Source: Rhodobacteraceae bacterium EL53
GTDB taxonomy: Bacteria; Pseudomonadota; Alphaproteobacteria; Rhodobacterales; Rhodobacteraceae
Reading direction: 5' to 3'
Assembly: GCA_900313015.1 (NCBI GenBank)
Contig: OMPR01000017.1
Span: 155,512-219,511, forward strand
Length of the DNA stretch: 64,000 bases
Shown here: positions 1 through 9,250 of the stretch, in pieces
Layout: the number at the start of each line of letters is the position of its first letter
Position numbering within the stretch: position 1 is the stretch's first letter
Translations under genes and position numbers: made by a program
Notes under the pieces: generated by a model
The model's database searches: none
What the model saw: only the letters and a program-made list of their open reading frames with translations
Told to the model about the DNA's origin: nothing

Positions 1-2537
1 ACGTTGATGTCGTCGATTTCCGTCAGGAATGCCGCAAGTTCGCCGAAGGCTGGGTGGATATCCAGCGTGAGGAATTCAAGCGTTTGGGCATCACTGGCAA
101 TTGGGCTGATCCCTATCTGACCATGGCGTATCACGCCGAGGCAGTGATTGCGGGTGAATTCCAGAAATTCCTGATGAATGGCACGCTGTATCAGGGCTCT
201 AAGCCTGTGATGTGGTCGCCGGTGGAAAAAACCGCGCTGGCCGAAGCTGAGATCGAGTATCACGATCACAAATCGCACACGATCTGGGTTCCGTTTGCGT
301 TCCAGAATGCTGAGGGTGATCTGGCCGAGTCGCGTGTTGTGATCTGGACCACGACCCCGTGGACGATCCCGTCGAACAAGGCGGTCGCCTATAACAACAA
401 GGTGGCTTATGGCCTGTATCGTGTAGACGCGACCGAGGAAGAAAGCTGGACCAACCCAGGTGAGTTATACCTTTTTGCAGATGCGCTGGCGGCGGATGCG
501 TTGGGTAAATCACGTGTCACGGAATACACCAAGGTCCGTGACGTGCAGGCGGCTGAATTTGATGGCCTGATCTGTAAGCACCCGTTCAATGGGGCAGATG
601 GGGCCGAAGGTTATTGGGACTATGAGGTTCCGATGATCGATGGCGATCACGTGACGGATGATGCGGGTACAGGATTTGTACACACCGCACCCAGCCACGG
701 TGCCGATGACTATGAAGCCTTTGTCGCGCGCAACTGGATCGATCGGATGACCCACAACGTGGGCGAAGAATCCGAGTTCCTGCCGCATGTGCCGTTCTTT
801 GCTGGTCTGCAAGTTTTTGACCGCAAGGGCAAAGAGGGCAAAGCCAACAACGCTGTGATCGCCAAGCTGGTCGAAGCTGGTGGCATCATCGCGCGCGGCC
901 GTGTGACCCACAGCTATCCGCATTCGTGGCGCTCCAAGGCGCCTATCGTGTTCCGCAACACGCCACAGTGGTTTGCATCAGTGGACCGCGCGGTGGGCGA
1001 CGGTCAGGATACCTATGGCAAAACCATCCGGGATCGGGCGTTGACCTCGATCGACGAACTGGTGAAATGGACCCCGGCGAACGGTCGCAACCGTTTGCAT
1101 TCGATGATCGAAGCGCGCCCGGATTGGGTGCTGTCCCGCCAGCGCGCCTGGGGTGTGCCGCTGACGTGTTTCATCAAGAAAGGCGCACTGCCCACTGACC
1201 CTGATTTCCTGCTGCGGGATGATACGATCAATGCCCGTATCGTTGAGGCGTTCGAGGTCGAAGGCGCGGATGCATGGTATGTGGACGGGGCCAAGGAACG
1301 GTTCATCGGCGACGCTGCAAACCCGGATGACTATGAGCAGGTGTTTGACGTTCTGGATGTCTGGTTCGATTCTGGTTCGACACACGCCTTTGTTTTACGC
1401 GACCGCGAAGACGGCACCGAGGACGGCATTGCAGACGTCTATATGGAAGGCACCGACCAACACCGAGGCTGGTTCCATTCGTCGTTGTTGCAGGCCTGCG
1501 GCACCAAAGGTCGTGCGCCTTATCGCAATGTTGTGACGCATGGGTTTACGCTGGATGCCAAGGGCATGAAGATGTCCAAATCGCTGGGCAATACCATCGT
1601 GCCAGAAACGGTCGTCAAACAGTATGGCGCGGACATTCTGCGCCTGTGGGTGGCACAAACCGATTACACCAACGATCAGCGGATCGGGCCTGAGATCCTG
1701 AAAGGGACCGCGGACAGTTACCGTCGTTTGCGCAACACCATGCGTTTCATCTTGGGGTCATTGGCGGACTTTGACGAAGCGGACCGCGTTGAAAACATCG
1801 AGGACATGCTGCCATTGGAGCGCTGGGTGCTAAGCCGCTTGGCTGAATTGGATGAGGTCGTGCGCGAAGGCTACGCCAAGTTTGATTTTCAAGGCGTGTT
1901 CTCAGCGGTGTTTAACTTTGCCACTGTGGATCTGTCATCGTTCTACTTCGATATCCGCAAGGATGTGCTGTATTGCGACGGCGACAGTGACCGCCGTCGC
2001 GCGGCGCGGACAGTTCTGGACATTCTGTTCCACCGTCTGACCACATGGTTGACACCTGTTCTGGTGTTCACCATGGAAGAAGTTTGGCTGGAGCGGTTCC
2101 CGGGTGATGAGAGCTCGGTCCATATGATCGACTTCCCGGAAACGCCTGCCAGCTGGCGAAACCTGCAGAACGAAGAAAACGTTGCCAAAGTGCGCCGTGT
2201 TCGTCGTGTCGTAACTTCGGCGTTGGAATTGCAGCGTCGGGAAAAGGTCATCGGGTCCAGCCTTGAGGCAGCCCCGGTTGTGCATGTTGAAGACGAAGAA
2301 ACCCGTCGTTTGATGGCTTTGGTTGATATGGACGACGTCTGCATCACCTCGGGCCTGACCATCAGCGCCGACCCTGCGCCCGCCGAAGCGTTCCGCCTGC
2401 CGGAAACAGACGGCGTTGGTGTGGTTTTCGAAATGGCAGAAGGCGAAAAATGCCAGCGTTGCTGGAAAATCTTGCCTGATGTTGGAAAGCACGCTCACGC
2501 AGGAACCTGTGGCCGTTGCAGCGACGCACTGGGCTAA
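1..2537 (+). CDS. ileS: Isoleucine-tRNA ligase (5' end outside window)
   Basis: Cytosolic class I aminoacyl-tRNA synthetase that charges tRNA-Ile and edits valine. The frame is open from base 3 with no start, so the gene begins upstream of the window and the HIGH signature is not visible. Seen here are the CP1 editing region, the KMSKS loop (bases 1569-1583, in GMKMSKSLGNT), the anticodon-binding helical domain, and a C-terminal zinc-ribbon-like segment with paired cysteines (CQRCW and CGRC) ending just before the stop. That zinc tail is typical of bacterial IleS. A good terminator follows immediately, so the gene ends its transcription unit. The first available start codon inside the window (GTG at 54) is not the real start, because the family sequence continues upstream of it in the same frame. 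Confidence 0.98.
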   Translation, partial: VDVVDFRQECRKFAEGWVDIQREEFKRLGITGNWADPYLTMAYHAEAVIAGEFQKFLMNGTLYQGSKPVMWSPVEKTALAEAEIEYHDHKSHTIWVPFAFQNAEGDLAESRVVIWTTTPWTIPSNKAVAYNNKVAYGLYRVDATEEESWTNPGELYLFADALAADALGKSRVTEYTKVRDVQAAEFDGLICKHPFNGADGAEGYWDYEVPMIDGDHVTDDAGTGFVHTAPSHGADDYEAFVARNWIDRMTHNVGEESEFLPHVPFFAGLQVFDRKGKEGKANNAVIAKLVEAGGIIARGRVTHSYPHSWRSKAPIVFRNTPQWFASVDRAVGDGQDTYGKTIRDRALTSIDELVKWTPANGRNRLHSMIEARPDWVLSRQRAWGVPLTCFIKKGALPTDPDFLLRDDTINARIVEAFEVEGADAWYVDGAKERFIGDAANPDDYEQVFDVLDVWFDSGSTHAFVLRDREDGTEDGIADVYMEGTDQHRGWFHSSLLQACGTKGRAPYRNVVTHGFTLDAKGMKMSKSLGNTIVPETVVKQYGADILRLWVAQTDYTNDQRIGPEILKGTADSYRRLRNTMRFILGSLADFDEADRVENIEDMLPLERWVLSRLAELDEVVREGYAKFDFQGVFSAVFNFATVDLSSFYFDIRKDVLYCDGDSDRRRAARTVLDILFHRLTTWLTPVLVFTMEEVWLERFPGDESSVHMIDFPETPASWRNLQNEENVAKVRRVRRVVTSALELQRREKVIGSSLEAAPVVHVEDEETRRLMALVDMDDVCITSGLTISADPAPAEAFRLPETDGVGVVFEMAEGEKCQRCWKILPDVGKHAHAGTCGRCSDALG

Positions 2538-2551
2538 GTCTCGGTACATGA

Positions 2552-2583
2552 GGCCTCTTCCAGAAATGGGAGAGGCTTTTTTT
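2552..2583 (+). terminator. Rho-independent terminator after ileS
   Basis: A 9-bp stem (GCCTCTTCC paired with GGGAGAGGC, one G-U pair) with a 6-nt loop is followed by seven T residues. It lies 15 bases after the ileS stop. Confidence 0.85.
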
Positions 2584-2657
2584 GTCGATGATCCGAAACA
2601 AGCTGAAAACGTGCGATGGGTCTTGTCGGATGCGATTAGATCTGAGAGCGTTTGAAA

Positions 2658-3113
2658 ATGGCTATGATAACAGTTGATACTCAGTTTGGGCGGCTTGGCA
2701 TTCTGGAAGAGGATGGCGCCATAACCAAACTCGTTTGGGATGGCGTGGATGATGATCCCGATTCGGAATTGTTGCAGGAAGCGGCGGCGCAGCTAAGGGC
2801 ATATGACGCCGGGAAGCTGGAGAATTTTGATTTGCCTCTAAGGGTGGAAGGGTCAGACATGCAAAAAGCCGTGTGTGCTGCCATGTCGGAAATTCCGTTT
2901 GGGTACACACGGACATACGGCGAGTTGGCCAAGGAATTGGGATATTCGGCGCAATCCGTGGGGCAGGGATGCGGTGGTAACCCTATCCCGGTGATTATTC
3001 CCTGCCATCGTGTGATGGGGGCCAAAGGGCTGACGGGGTTTTCCGGCAAGGGTGGCGTTGAAACCAAAGTTGCATTGCTGCGTCATGAAGGGGCGGCCGG
3101 CCTTCTGATCTGA
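2658..3113 (+). CDS. ogt: Methylated-DNA-[protein]-cysteine S-methyltransferase
   Basis: Suicide DNA-repair protein that moves the alkyl group from O6-alkylguanine (and O4-alkylthymine) to its own cysteine. The sequence has the invariant active-site motif PCHRVMG near residue 115, preceded by the helix-turn-helix segment (FGYTRTYGELAKELG) and the QSVGQGCGGNPIPVIIP stretch typical of Ogt/AGT C-terminal domains. At about 151 residues it is a stand-alone methyltransferase without the Ada regulatory N-terminus. ATG 2658 is preferred over the in-frame TTG at 2652 because a GAGAG ribosome site lies about 10 bases upstream; ATG 2664 is an alternative. It stands alone between the ileS terminator and a Gre-like gene. 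Confidence 0.93.
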   Translation: MAMITVDTQFGRLGILEEDGAITKLVWDGVDDDPDSELLQEAAAQLRAYDAGKLENFDLPLRVEGSDMQKAVCAAMSEIPFGYTRTYGELAKELGYSAQSVGQGCGGNPIPVIIPCHRVMGAKGLTGFSGKGGVETKVALLRHEGAAGLLI

Positions 3114-3179
3114 GCCAGATCAAGGCACCGTCGCTGGAAGTGAGACAGAGTATAAAATAGGATTTTCAAGGAGAACCAA

Positions 3180-3638
3180 ATGTCTGACCGTGCAGCGTTA
3201 AAGAAATCTGTTCATGATTGTCTGATGTCGTTGGAAGAAGCCGAACTGGCGACCGCGATCGCGCATTACGAGGCATTTCTTCAGAACTCTCAGCTGGATG
3301 CACGCGAAGTGCACGACAAGGATGATATCGTGGCGTCTCGTGAGAATGCGGATCTCGCTGCTGCGTTTGACACTCCGGTTCAAACCCACCACGCCAAGAT
3401 TGACGCGATTGAAAACACTGACTTTTCGCTGATGGATGTTGTGGGGCCGGGGGCCGTCGTGAAGTTCGGCGATCGGCGGTTTATTGTTTGTATTTCAACC
3501 ACTCGATTTGACGTCGGGGGAGTCACCTATATGGGGATTTCGACCCAAAGTCCGATATACCGCGCGATGGCGGGGCTGAAAGCGGGCGAAAGCTTTAGCT
3601 TCAACGGTCGTGACCTTGAAATTCAGGATGTGCTTTAG
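3180..3638 (+). CDS. GreA/GreB-family-like protein
   Basis: 152 residues. The C-terminal half (from about residue 88: GPGAVVKFGDRRFIVCISTTRFDVGG...SPIYRAMAGLKAGESFSFNG) resembles the FKBP-like C-terminal domain of Gre transcript-cleavage factors, including the SP-x4-A-x3-G-x3-G-x-x-F pattern. The first 75 residues are predicted helical and rich in acidic residues, but I cannot align the canonical GreA coiled-coil tip with confidence. Gre factors bind the RNA polymerase secondary channel and rescue backtracked complexes; this could be a Gre homologue or a competitor for the channel. A strong AAGGAG site (3168-3173) sets the start. Its stop overlaps the convergent pcs stop by four bases. Confidence 0.6.
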   Translation: MSDRAALKKSVHDCLMSLEEAELATAIAHYEAFLQNSQLDAREVHDKDDIVASRENADLAAAFDTPVQTHHAKIDAIENTDFSLMDVVGPGAVVKFGDRRFIVCISTTRFDVGGVTYMGISTQSPIYRAMAGLKAGESFSFNGRDLEIQDVL

Positions 3639-4336
3639 GCCGAGCGTTCTGGGATCACCTGTTGGGCGATCCCGGCAAACAAGAGGTAAACGCTGGTCAC
3701 GATAAGACCCCAATGGGCCCAGCTTTCTGGGTGGAAATCCACCCAGGCAGCCCATCCTGCGAAAAATGTCCACGCCAGCGCAATAGGCAGCGACACGTTG
3801 CGCCACCGTTCGGTGCGCACGGGGTGGATGAATTTCAGAGGTAAGAACATTGAAACCGCGACGACGGTCACCAACACAAAGCTGACCCAGAAATTTGGCT
3901 CCAAAGCGAAGATCACGAGGACAACCATATTCCAGCACCCGGGGAAGCCGGAAAAGGAATTATCCTTTGTTTTCATGCGTGTATCGGCAAAGTACATCGC
4001 GCTGGCGAAGGTGATGACGATAATGGCGAACCACCCCGTCCAGCCATCCATCAAACCCGATTTGAACAACGCAAAGGCGGGGATAAACACATAGGTCAGA
4101 TAGTCGATAATCAGATCCAGCAGGACACCGTCAAATTCCGGAGCGTTGGTTTTGACATTGTACCTACGGGCTAGGGGGCCATCGATTCCATCAACGAAAA
4201 ACGCAACCACAAGCCAGAGGAACATAAGGCTCCATTTGGCATCAACGGCGGCCAGCATTGCCAACATGGCAAAGACGGCTCCGGTAGCGGTGAGCAGATG
4301 AACGGAGAGGGCGCGGATATGAGGTGTCATGGGCAT
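3635..4336 (-). CDS. pcs: Phosphatidylcholine synthase
   Basis: Integral inner-membrane enzyme that condenses free choline with CDP-diacylglycerol to make phosphatidylcholine in one step, found mainly in alphaproteobacteria and some symbionts or pathogens. The CDP-alcohol phosphatidyltransferase signature is visible: D52-G-x2-A-R57, then G70-x3-D74-x3-D78, with a longer spacer than in most family members, as known for Pcs. Several hydrophobic segments follow to the C-terminus, and the length (233 aa) is normal for Pcs. The reading frame stays open far upstream, through the xerC region, but family homology begins at MPMTPHIRAL, so ATG 4336 (or 4330) is used. It is convergent with the Gre-like gene. 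Confidence 0.88.
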   Translation of the reverse strand: MPMTPHIRALSVHLLTATGAVFAMLAMLAAVDAKWSLMFLWLVVAFFVDGIDGPLARRYNVKTNAPEFDGVLLDLIIDYLTYVFIPAFALFKSGLMDGWTGWFAIIVITFASAMYFADTRMKTKDNSFSGFPGCWNMVVLVIFALEPNFWVSFVLVTVVAVSMFLPLKFIHPVRTERWRNVSLPIALAWTFFAGWAAWVDFHPESWAHWGLIVTSVYLLFAGIAQQVIPERSA

Positions 4337-4425
4337 GTATTGACCGAAAATGAAGCGAAGCGCAAACTGTTGATGGGGTGAATTACGTCCAGCGGCGGTG
4401 AAACACCGCGGCCAGTTTTTGAGAT

Positions 4426-5346
4426 TTAGGCCTTGGGGTGGCTGCGATTGTAAACGGCCATCAGGTGGGCGGTGTCGACGGCTGTATACGCTTGGGTTGT
4501 CGAAAGAGAAGAGTGCCCCAACAATTCCTGAATTGCGCGCAGATCGCCACCTGCGGTGAGCAGGTGCGTTGCAAAGCTGTGACGCATCGCATGCGGGGTG
4601 GCGGTTGCGGGCAGGCCAAGTTGCATGCGCGCCTTTGCCATGGCGGTTTGAATAGCACGTGGGTTCAACGCGCCCCCACGGACACCCCGGAAAAGGGGGG
4701 CATCGGGGGATTGGGTGTGCGGGCATAGCTTCAAATAAGTGTCTACTGCGTCGCGGGCGGCTGGAATGACCGGGACAATGCGTTCTTTGCCACCCTTGCC
4801 GCGTATCCGAAGCGTCGCGCCAAGCGGGGTGTCCGAGCCAGTAAGAGAGAGTGCCTCGGATATCCGCAAGCCGCAGCCATACAAAAGGGTAACCACCGCG
4901 ACGTCGCGCGCGGCAACCCAGTTTGTGAGGGATTGCAGTTCGACGGTTTCGATCATGTCCCGCGCTGCATCCTCGGCTAAGGGGCGCGGGAGTTTTTTCT
5001 GAAACTTGGGGGATCGCGTGGACAAAACGGCGGTCGGTTCGAACCCTTCCCGTTCCGCCAGCCAGCGATAGAAGCCTTTGACAGCTGAGAGTTTGCGCGC
5101 AAGGGAGCGGGCGCCGACCCCGCCATTTCGCGACTGGGCCATCCAAGCGCGCATGTCGGACACGGTGATTTTGGCCAGTGCCGTCAGCCCTTGCGATTGC
5201 CCATGGTGAAGGGTCATGAAGGACAGAAATTCGCTCACGTCGCCCTGATAGGCCGTCAATGTGTTTTCTGCGCGCCCGGCCAGCGATTTTTCACGCTCTA
5301 ACCAACCTTGAAGTGCATCACGGCAGGCTGGAGAGATCAGTGTCAT
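4426..5346 (-). CDS. xerC: Tyrosine recombinase XerC
   Basis: Site-specific recombinase that with XerD resolves chromosome dimers at dif near the terminus. The 306-residue protein has an N-terminal SAM-like core-binding domain (about 1-100) and the catalytic domain with all expected residues: R161 (GLRISE), K184 (RGKGGKER), H252 and R255 (HAMRHSFATHLL), H278 (LGHSSLSTTQ) and nucleophile Y287. The overall arrangement fits XerC/XerD; assignment to XerC over XerD rests on the coupling with the upstream DUF484 gene, whose stop overlaps the xerC start by four bases (ATGA). Confidence 0.92.
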   Translation of the reverse strand: MTLISPACRDALQGWLEREKSLAGRAENTLTAYQGDVSEFLSFMTLHHGQSQGLTALAKITVSDMRAWMAQSRNGGVGARSLARKLSAVKGFYRWLAEREGFEPTAVLSTRSPKFQKKLPRPLAEDAARDMIETVELQSLTNWVAARDVAVVTLLYGCGLRISEALSLTGSDTPLGATLRIRGKGGKERIVPVIPAARDAVDTYLKLCPHTQSPDAPLFRGVRGGALNPRAIQTAMAKARMQLGLPATATPHAMRHSFATHLLTAGGDLRAIQELLGHSSLSTTQAYTAVDTAHLMAVYNRSHPKA

Positions 5347-6050
5347 GACAGCCAGTGGCGCATGGAGCGTTCAAAGACGCTGGCAAAAAAGGCCAAAAGA
5401 TCGGTGCCCTGCTGGGGCGTGAATTGATGGGGATCTTCGGCCCCCATGGCCAGCATGCCGGGCAAGCGTCCGTTGCCAAAATCGAGTTTCAGGCAGGCCT
5501 CGGAGCGGATCCAATCCGCGCGGTTGCCGTACACTTGGCCCGAGGCTTGTTGTAATTGGCGCAGCGTGACTTGTCGTGAAGGGGTGCCGCGCCCGTAGGT
5601 CAGGTAGCTGTCGATAAAGCCGGGCTCTGCCACACTGAGGACATCGCCTAGGCGCTGAACGCTAGGGTCGTTGTCGTTTTGAACAGACTCCAGAACCAAG
5701 GTGATGGCGTCTACGCGCAAGATTTCCGCAACCTCGCCACCCAGATCCTGCAGGAAGTGTTCGAATTCCATCGGATCAAGCATGCGCAGGATCGCGCGGT
5801 GCACCTGATTGGTGCCGGCCAGATTTTCATAGGCGGCTGCAATCACCGAACGATGAGTATCTTCGAGCCGGTCAAGTCGCGCCTCTAGCCGTTCCATCGC
5901 GATTCCGCGCAGGTCCACGATGTTCCCGCCCATCGCGCGCTCGTTGGCTGCGACCAGCGCATGCATCAGGTCCTGATCGTCCAAAATGGCGTCAGGCTTG
6001 GCAATAATGGTGTCACGCAGTGACGGGTCGAGTTTCGGGCTGCTGCTCAT
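5343..6050 (-). CDS. DUF484 family protein
   Basis: 235-residue cytosolic protein of the DUF484 family, a GAF-like domain protein often encoded directly before xerC in proteobacteria. The N-terminus has a short region (LRDTIIAKPDAILDDQDLMHALV) followed by a helical segment with LEARLDRLEDTHRSVIAAAYENLAG, which is characteristic of the family. The C-terminal GAF-like part ends in a conserved region with PGMLAMGAEDPHQFTPQQGTDLLAFFASVFER. No biochemical role is known to me. The four-base stop/start overlap with xerC implies translational coupling and a shared operon. Confidence 0.88.
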   Translation of the reverse strand: MSSSPKLDPSLRDTIIAKPDAILDDQDLMHALVAANERAMGGNIVDLRGIAMERLEARLDRLEDTHRSVIAAAYENLAGTNQVHRAILRMLDPMEFEHFLQDLGGEVAEILRVDAITLVLESVQNDNDPSVQRLGDVLSVAEPGFIDSYLTYGRGTPSRQVTLRQLQQASGQVYGNRADWIRSEACLKLDFGNGRLPGMLAMGAEDPHQFTPQQGTDLLAFFASVFERSMRHWLS

Positions 6051-6183
6051 TCCGGCCTCGTTATCTATTGGGCGTGTTTATAACATGACTTTGTGGTTTT
6101 GCCCGTTGAAAATCAGGGCAGTCGGTAAAAATTGTCCTAATTTTACTAAGATCCGCCGATAAAAGGGGGGCTCCCGCCTGTGC

Positions 6184-6247
6184 GGACCTGATCAGAGATC
6201 AGGTTCCTTCTGTTGGGCGTAGCCCCGAACCCGGTGGGTTCGGGGCT
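6184..6247. other. Two strong hairpins between fsa and DUF484
   Basis: In the 244-bp gap there are two adjacent inverted repeats. The first (6184-6207) pairs GGACCTGATC with GATCAGGTTCC around a 3-nt loop with one bulge. The second (6221-6247) is a perfect 12-bp stem, AGCCCCGAACCC with GGGTTCGGGGCT, around the 3-nt loop GGT. Neither is followed by a T-run on either strand, so they are not classic intrinsic terminators. They could mark the 3' end of fsa, a processed RNA end, or a small structured RNA. The direction is not determined. Confidence 0.5.
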
Positions 6248-6294
6248 GTATCGCGATATTTCCATGGGCATCCAAACGGCCCTTGGTCATATTA

Positions 6295-6948
6295 TTAGAG
6301 GATTTTGATGTCTGCGGCTTTGATGTCGGCCAGGAATGTTTCCAGCCCTTTGTCGGTCAAGGGATGGTTCACCATCGCTTTGATCACGCCGGGAGGGGCG
6401 GTGATGACATCGGCACCAATCCGCGCAGAATCCAAGATGTGGTTCACCGACCGGATCGAGGCGGCGAGGATCTGAGTCTCAAAGCCGTAGTTGTCGTAGA
6501 CGTTGCGGATGTCTTCGATCAACTCCATGCCGTCGAGGTTGATATCATCCAAGCGGCCGATGAAGGGAGAGATGAAAGTCGCGCCGGCTTTGGCGGCCAG
6601 CAGCGCCTGATTGGCGGAGAAGCACAGGGTCACGTTGACCATGTGGCCGTCATCGGTCAGGGTTTTACAGGCTTTCAGCCCATCCCAAGTCAGGGGGACT
6701 TTGACCGCAATGTTTTCAGCGATCTCAACCAGTTTGCGGCCTTCGGCGATCATCGTGTCAGCATCTACGGCTGTCACTTCGGCGGATACGGGGCCGTCGA
6801 CCAGCGCACAGATCTCTTTCGTGACATCAATGATGTCGCGGCCCGATTTTTTGATGATCGAGGGGTTGGTGGTTACACCGTCGACCATGCCCAGATCATT
6901 CAGCTCGGCAATGGCGTCGATGTCAGCGGTATCAACGAAGAATTTCAT
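6295..6948 (-). CDS. fsa: Fructose-6-phosphate aldolase / small transaldolase
   Basis: 217-residue class I aldolase of the TalC/FSA group, cytosolic, acting either as transaldolase in the pentose phosphate pathway or as fructose-6-phosphate aldolase. The N-terminus [17 protein letters not shown], the [10 protein letters not shown] motif, the Schiff-base lysine K83 (NIAVKVPLT) and the [28 protein letters not shown] segment are all clear. The short length separates it from the 300-plus-residue TalA/B type. ATG 6948 is preceded by an AAGGA site; the longer open frame upstream runs antisense through priA and is not coding. It is transcribed divergently from priA. Confidence 0.92.
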   Translation of the reverse strand: MKFFVDTADIDAIAELNDLGMVDGVTTNPSIIKKSGRDIIDVTKEICALVDGPVSAEVTAVDADTMIAEGRKLVEIAENIAVKVPLTWDGLKACKTLTDDGHMVNVTLCFSANQALLAAKAGATFISPFIGRLDDINLDGMELIEDIRNVYDNYGFETQILAASIRSVNHILDSARIGADVITAPPGVIKAMVNHPLTDKGLETFLADIKAADIKIL

Positions 6949-7038
6949 GGGGCAGTCCTTTGATGGGTTGGCCTCTGTCTCGCTTGCCTTTACCTCATGA
7001 GGTGTTCCTCTGAAACCCCTCTGCGTGAAAGGTGATCT

Positions 7039-9234
7039 GTGCACGGACCTGATTTCTTTGAACAGGGTAACTTGGTCGGTGTTCTCACGGCCCAACCTTT
7101 GGATCGCATGTTGGATTATAAAGCGCCTGAAGGCGGGTGTTTTCGGGGCGCTTTTGTTGAGGTGCCATTGGGGCCGCGCAAAGTGCTGGGTGTGGTTTGG
7201 GGGCCGGGCCAAGGGGACTATGACTATTCCAAGGTGCGCGGTGTAATCCGCGTGCTGGATGTGGCCCCGATGCGTGATGAGATGCGCATGTTCTTGAGGC
7301 GTGCGGCGGATTACACTTTGACACCGATGTCTGCGATGTTGCGATTGGCAACACGAGCGCCGGGGTTGGGCGATCCGCAATCTATGCGCAAAATTTATCG
7401 TTTGGGCACGGGGGAGCCTGAGCGGAAAACCGATGCGCGCACCCGTGTTCTGTCGGTGTTGCGTGACTATGGCGGATTAGCTTTCACGCTTAAGGAACTG
7501 GCGGAAGCGGCGGACGTAACATCGTCTGTTGTCAAAGGGTTGGTAAAGCAGGGAGTCGTGCGTGAAGAGGACAGCCCGCGAGATTTACCCTTTCCAAAAC
7601 TGGACCCGGAACTGCCCAGCAAGGTGTTGACCGAAGACCAAGAGCGGGCCGCGACGACGATGCGCGCTGCGCTCCAGTCCGGAAAATATGGCACGGCTTT
7701 GTTAAAAGGCGTGACCGGGTCGGGTAAGACCGAGGTCTATCTGGAAGCGGTTGCAGAAGCGCTGCGTCTTGGACGGCAAGCGTTGGTCCTGTTGCCGGAA
7801 ATCGCGTTGACGGCTGAATTTTTGAATCGGGTCGAGGTGCGCTTTGGCGCCCGTCCTGCCGAATGGCATTCGGGGGCGACCATGACGGAACGGCGCCGCA
7901 TTTGGCGGATGGTGGGGCAAGGGGAGGCCCCGTTGGTGGTCGGGGCGCGGTCCGCCCTTTTCCTGCCGTTTCGTGATTTGGGTCTGATCATCGTCGATGA
8001 AGAACACGACACCTCTTACAAGCAAGAAGATGGTGTTTTGTACAATGCGCGCGATATGGCTGTTTTGCGGGCTGCAATGTGCAGCGCGCGTGTGATTCTT
8101 GCCAGTGCCACACCATCTCTGGAAAGCTGGGCAAACGCGGATGCGGGTAAGTATGACCGGATCGAGTTGAAATCGCGCTTTGGCGTTTCGGTTTTGCCTG
8201 AGATGAAGGCAATCGACATGCGCGCAGAACAAATGCCGTCGGGGACTTGGATTTCGCCATCTTTGCGCCGGGCAGTTGAGGAACGGCGCGCCAAAGGGGA
8301 ACAGTCGTTGCTGTTCATCAACCGGCGTGGGTATGCCCCGGTCACCCTGTGCCGGGCTTGTGGGCAGCAGATTGCCTGCGACCACTGTGACGCCCGGATG
8401 GTCGAACATCGGTTTCTAAAACGCTTGATGTGCCACCAATGTGGTGAGACAAAACCGATGCCCGAGGAGTGCCCTTCTTGTGGAGTCGAAGGCAAGTTGG
8501 CAGCTGTTGGTCCGGGCATCGAGCGATTGGCCGAAGAGGCCGAGGCGGCATTTCCTGATGCGACGATCGTGACGCTCAGTTCGGATATGTTCGGATCGGC
8601 GCGCGCGCTGAAAGCGAAGATCGAAGAGATCGCTGAGGGCGATGCGGATATCGTGATCGGCACACAACTTGTAGCGAAGGGGCACAATTTCCCGAACTTG
8701 ACGCTGGTTGGGGTGATCGATGCGGATCTGGGTCTGCAGGGATCTGATCTGCGCGCGGCGGAACGTACGTTTCAATTGATGCGTCAGGTGGCAGGGCGTG
8801 CGGGACGGGCGGAGAAGCCCGGTCAGGCTTTGTTGCAGACGTTCCAGCCAGAGCATCCCGTTATCCGGGCGATCCTGTCCGGGGACGAGGACGGGTTCTG
8901 GGAGGCCGAGGCGCGGGAACGGCGTGGGGCAGGTGTGCCTCCCTACGGGCGTATGGCGGGGATCATTTTGTCAGGGCCAGATGTTGCTGCAGTGTTTGAT
9001 CTTGGCAATGTTCTTGCGCGCAATGACGGCCCGTTACGCGCGATTGGGGCGCAGGTGTATGGCCCGGCCCCGGCGCCAATTGCACGTGTTCGAGGGCGGC
9101 ACCGGGTGCGAATGCTGATCAAAGCGGAAAAAGGGGCGCCGTTGCAGGAGGCCATATCGCGTTGGATTGCCCCGCTGCGTTTGAAGGGCGATCTGCGGTT
9201 GAGTGTCGATATCGACCCGCAAAGCTTTTACTAG
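7039..9234 (+). CDS. priA: Primosomal protein N' (replication restart helicase)
   Basis: Superfamily 2 DNA helicase that recognises stalled forks and loads DnaB. The 731-residue protein has an N-terminal fork-binding domain, Walker A (GVTGSGKTE, about 224-232), the DEEH box ([10 protein letters not shown], about 319), helicase motifs and, between about 435 and 475, the cysteine-rich zinc-binding insertion ([17 protein letters not shown] and CHQCGE...CPSCG). GTG 7039 follows a GAAAGGTG ribosome site by a few bases. Length and domain order are those of ordinary PriA. Confidence 0.97.
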   Translation: MHGPDFFEQGNLVGVLTAQPLDRMLDYKAPEGGCFRGAFVEVPLGPRKVLGVVWGPGQGDYDYSKVRGVIRVLDVAPMRDEMRMFLRRAADYTLTPMSAMLRLATRAPGLGDPQSMRKIYRLGTGEPERKTDARTRVLSVLRDYGGLAFTLKELAEAADVTSSVVKGLVKQGVVREEDSPRDLPFPKLDPELPSKVLTEDQERAATTMRAALQSGKYGTALLKGVTGSGKTEVYLEAVAEALRLGRQALVLLPEIALTAEFLNRVEVRFGARPAEWHSGATMTERRRIWRMVGQGEAPLVVGARSALFLPFRDLGLIIVDEEHDTSYKQEDGVLYNARDMAVLRAAMCSARVILASATPSLESWANADAGKYDRIELKSRFGVSVLPEMKAIDMRAEQMPSGTWISPSLRRAVEERRAKGEQSLLFINRRGYAPVTLCRACGQQIACDHCDARMVEHRFLKRLMCHQCGETKPMPEECPSCGVEGKLAAVGPGIERLAEEAEAAFPDATIVTLSSDMFGSARALKAKIEEIAEGDADIVIGTQLVAKGHNFPNLTLVGVIDADLGLQGSDLRAAERTFQLMRQVAGRAGRAEKPGQALLQTFQPEHPVIRAILSGDEDGFWEAEARERRGAGVPPYGRMAGIILSGPDVAAVFDLGNVLARNDGPLRAIGAQVYGPAPAPIARVRGRHRVRMLIKAEKGAPLQEAISRWIAPLRLKGDLRLSVDIDPQSFY

Positions 9235-9250
9235 GCCATGCGGCTGGGGG

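Noticed and set aside
5036-5046. GGTTCGAACCC, resembling a tRNA T-arm
   Set aside because: It lies inside the xerC coding sequence and has no acceptor stem or anticodon arm around it.
3635-5146. A 503-residue minus-strand open frame covering pcs and part of xerC
   Set aside because: Only the C-terminal 233 residues show phosphatidylcholine synthase sequence; the rest is an out-of-frame reading of xerC with no homology. The real pcs starts at about 4336.
6295-7380. N-terminally extended fsa frame
   Set aside because: The first 144 residues run antisense through priA and lack aldolase sequence; the family start with its ribosome site is at 6948.
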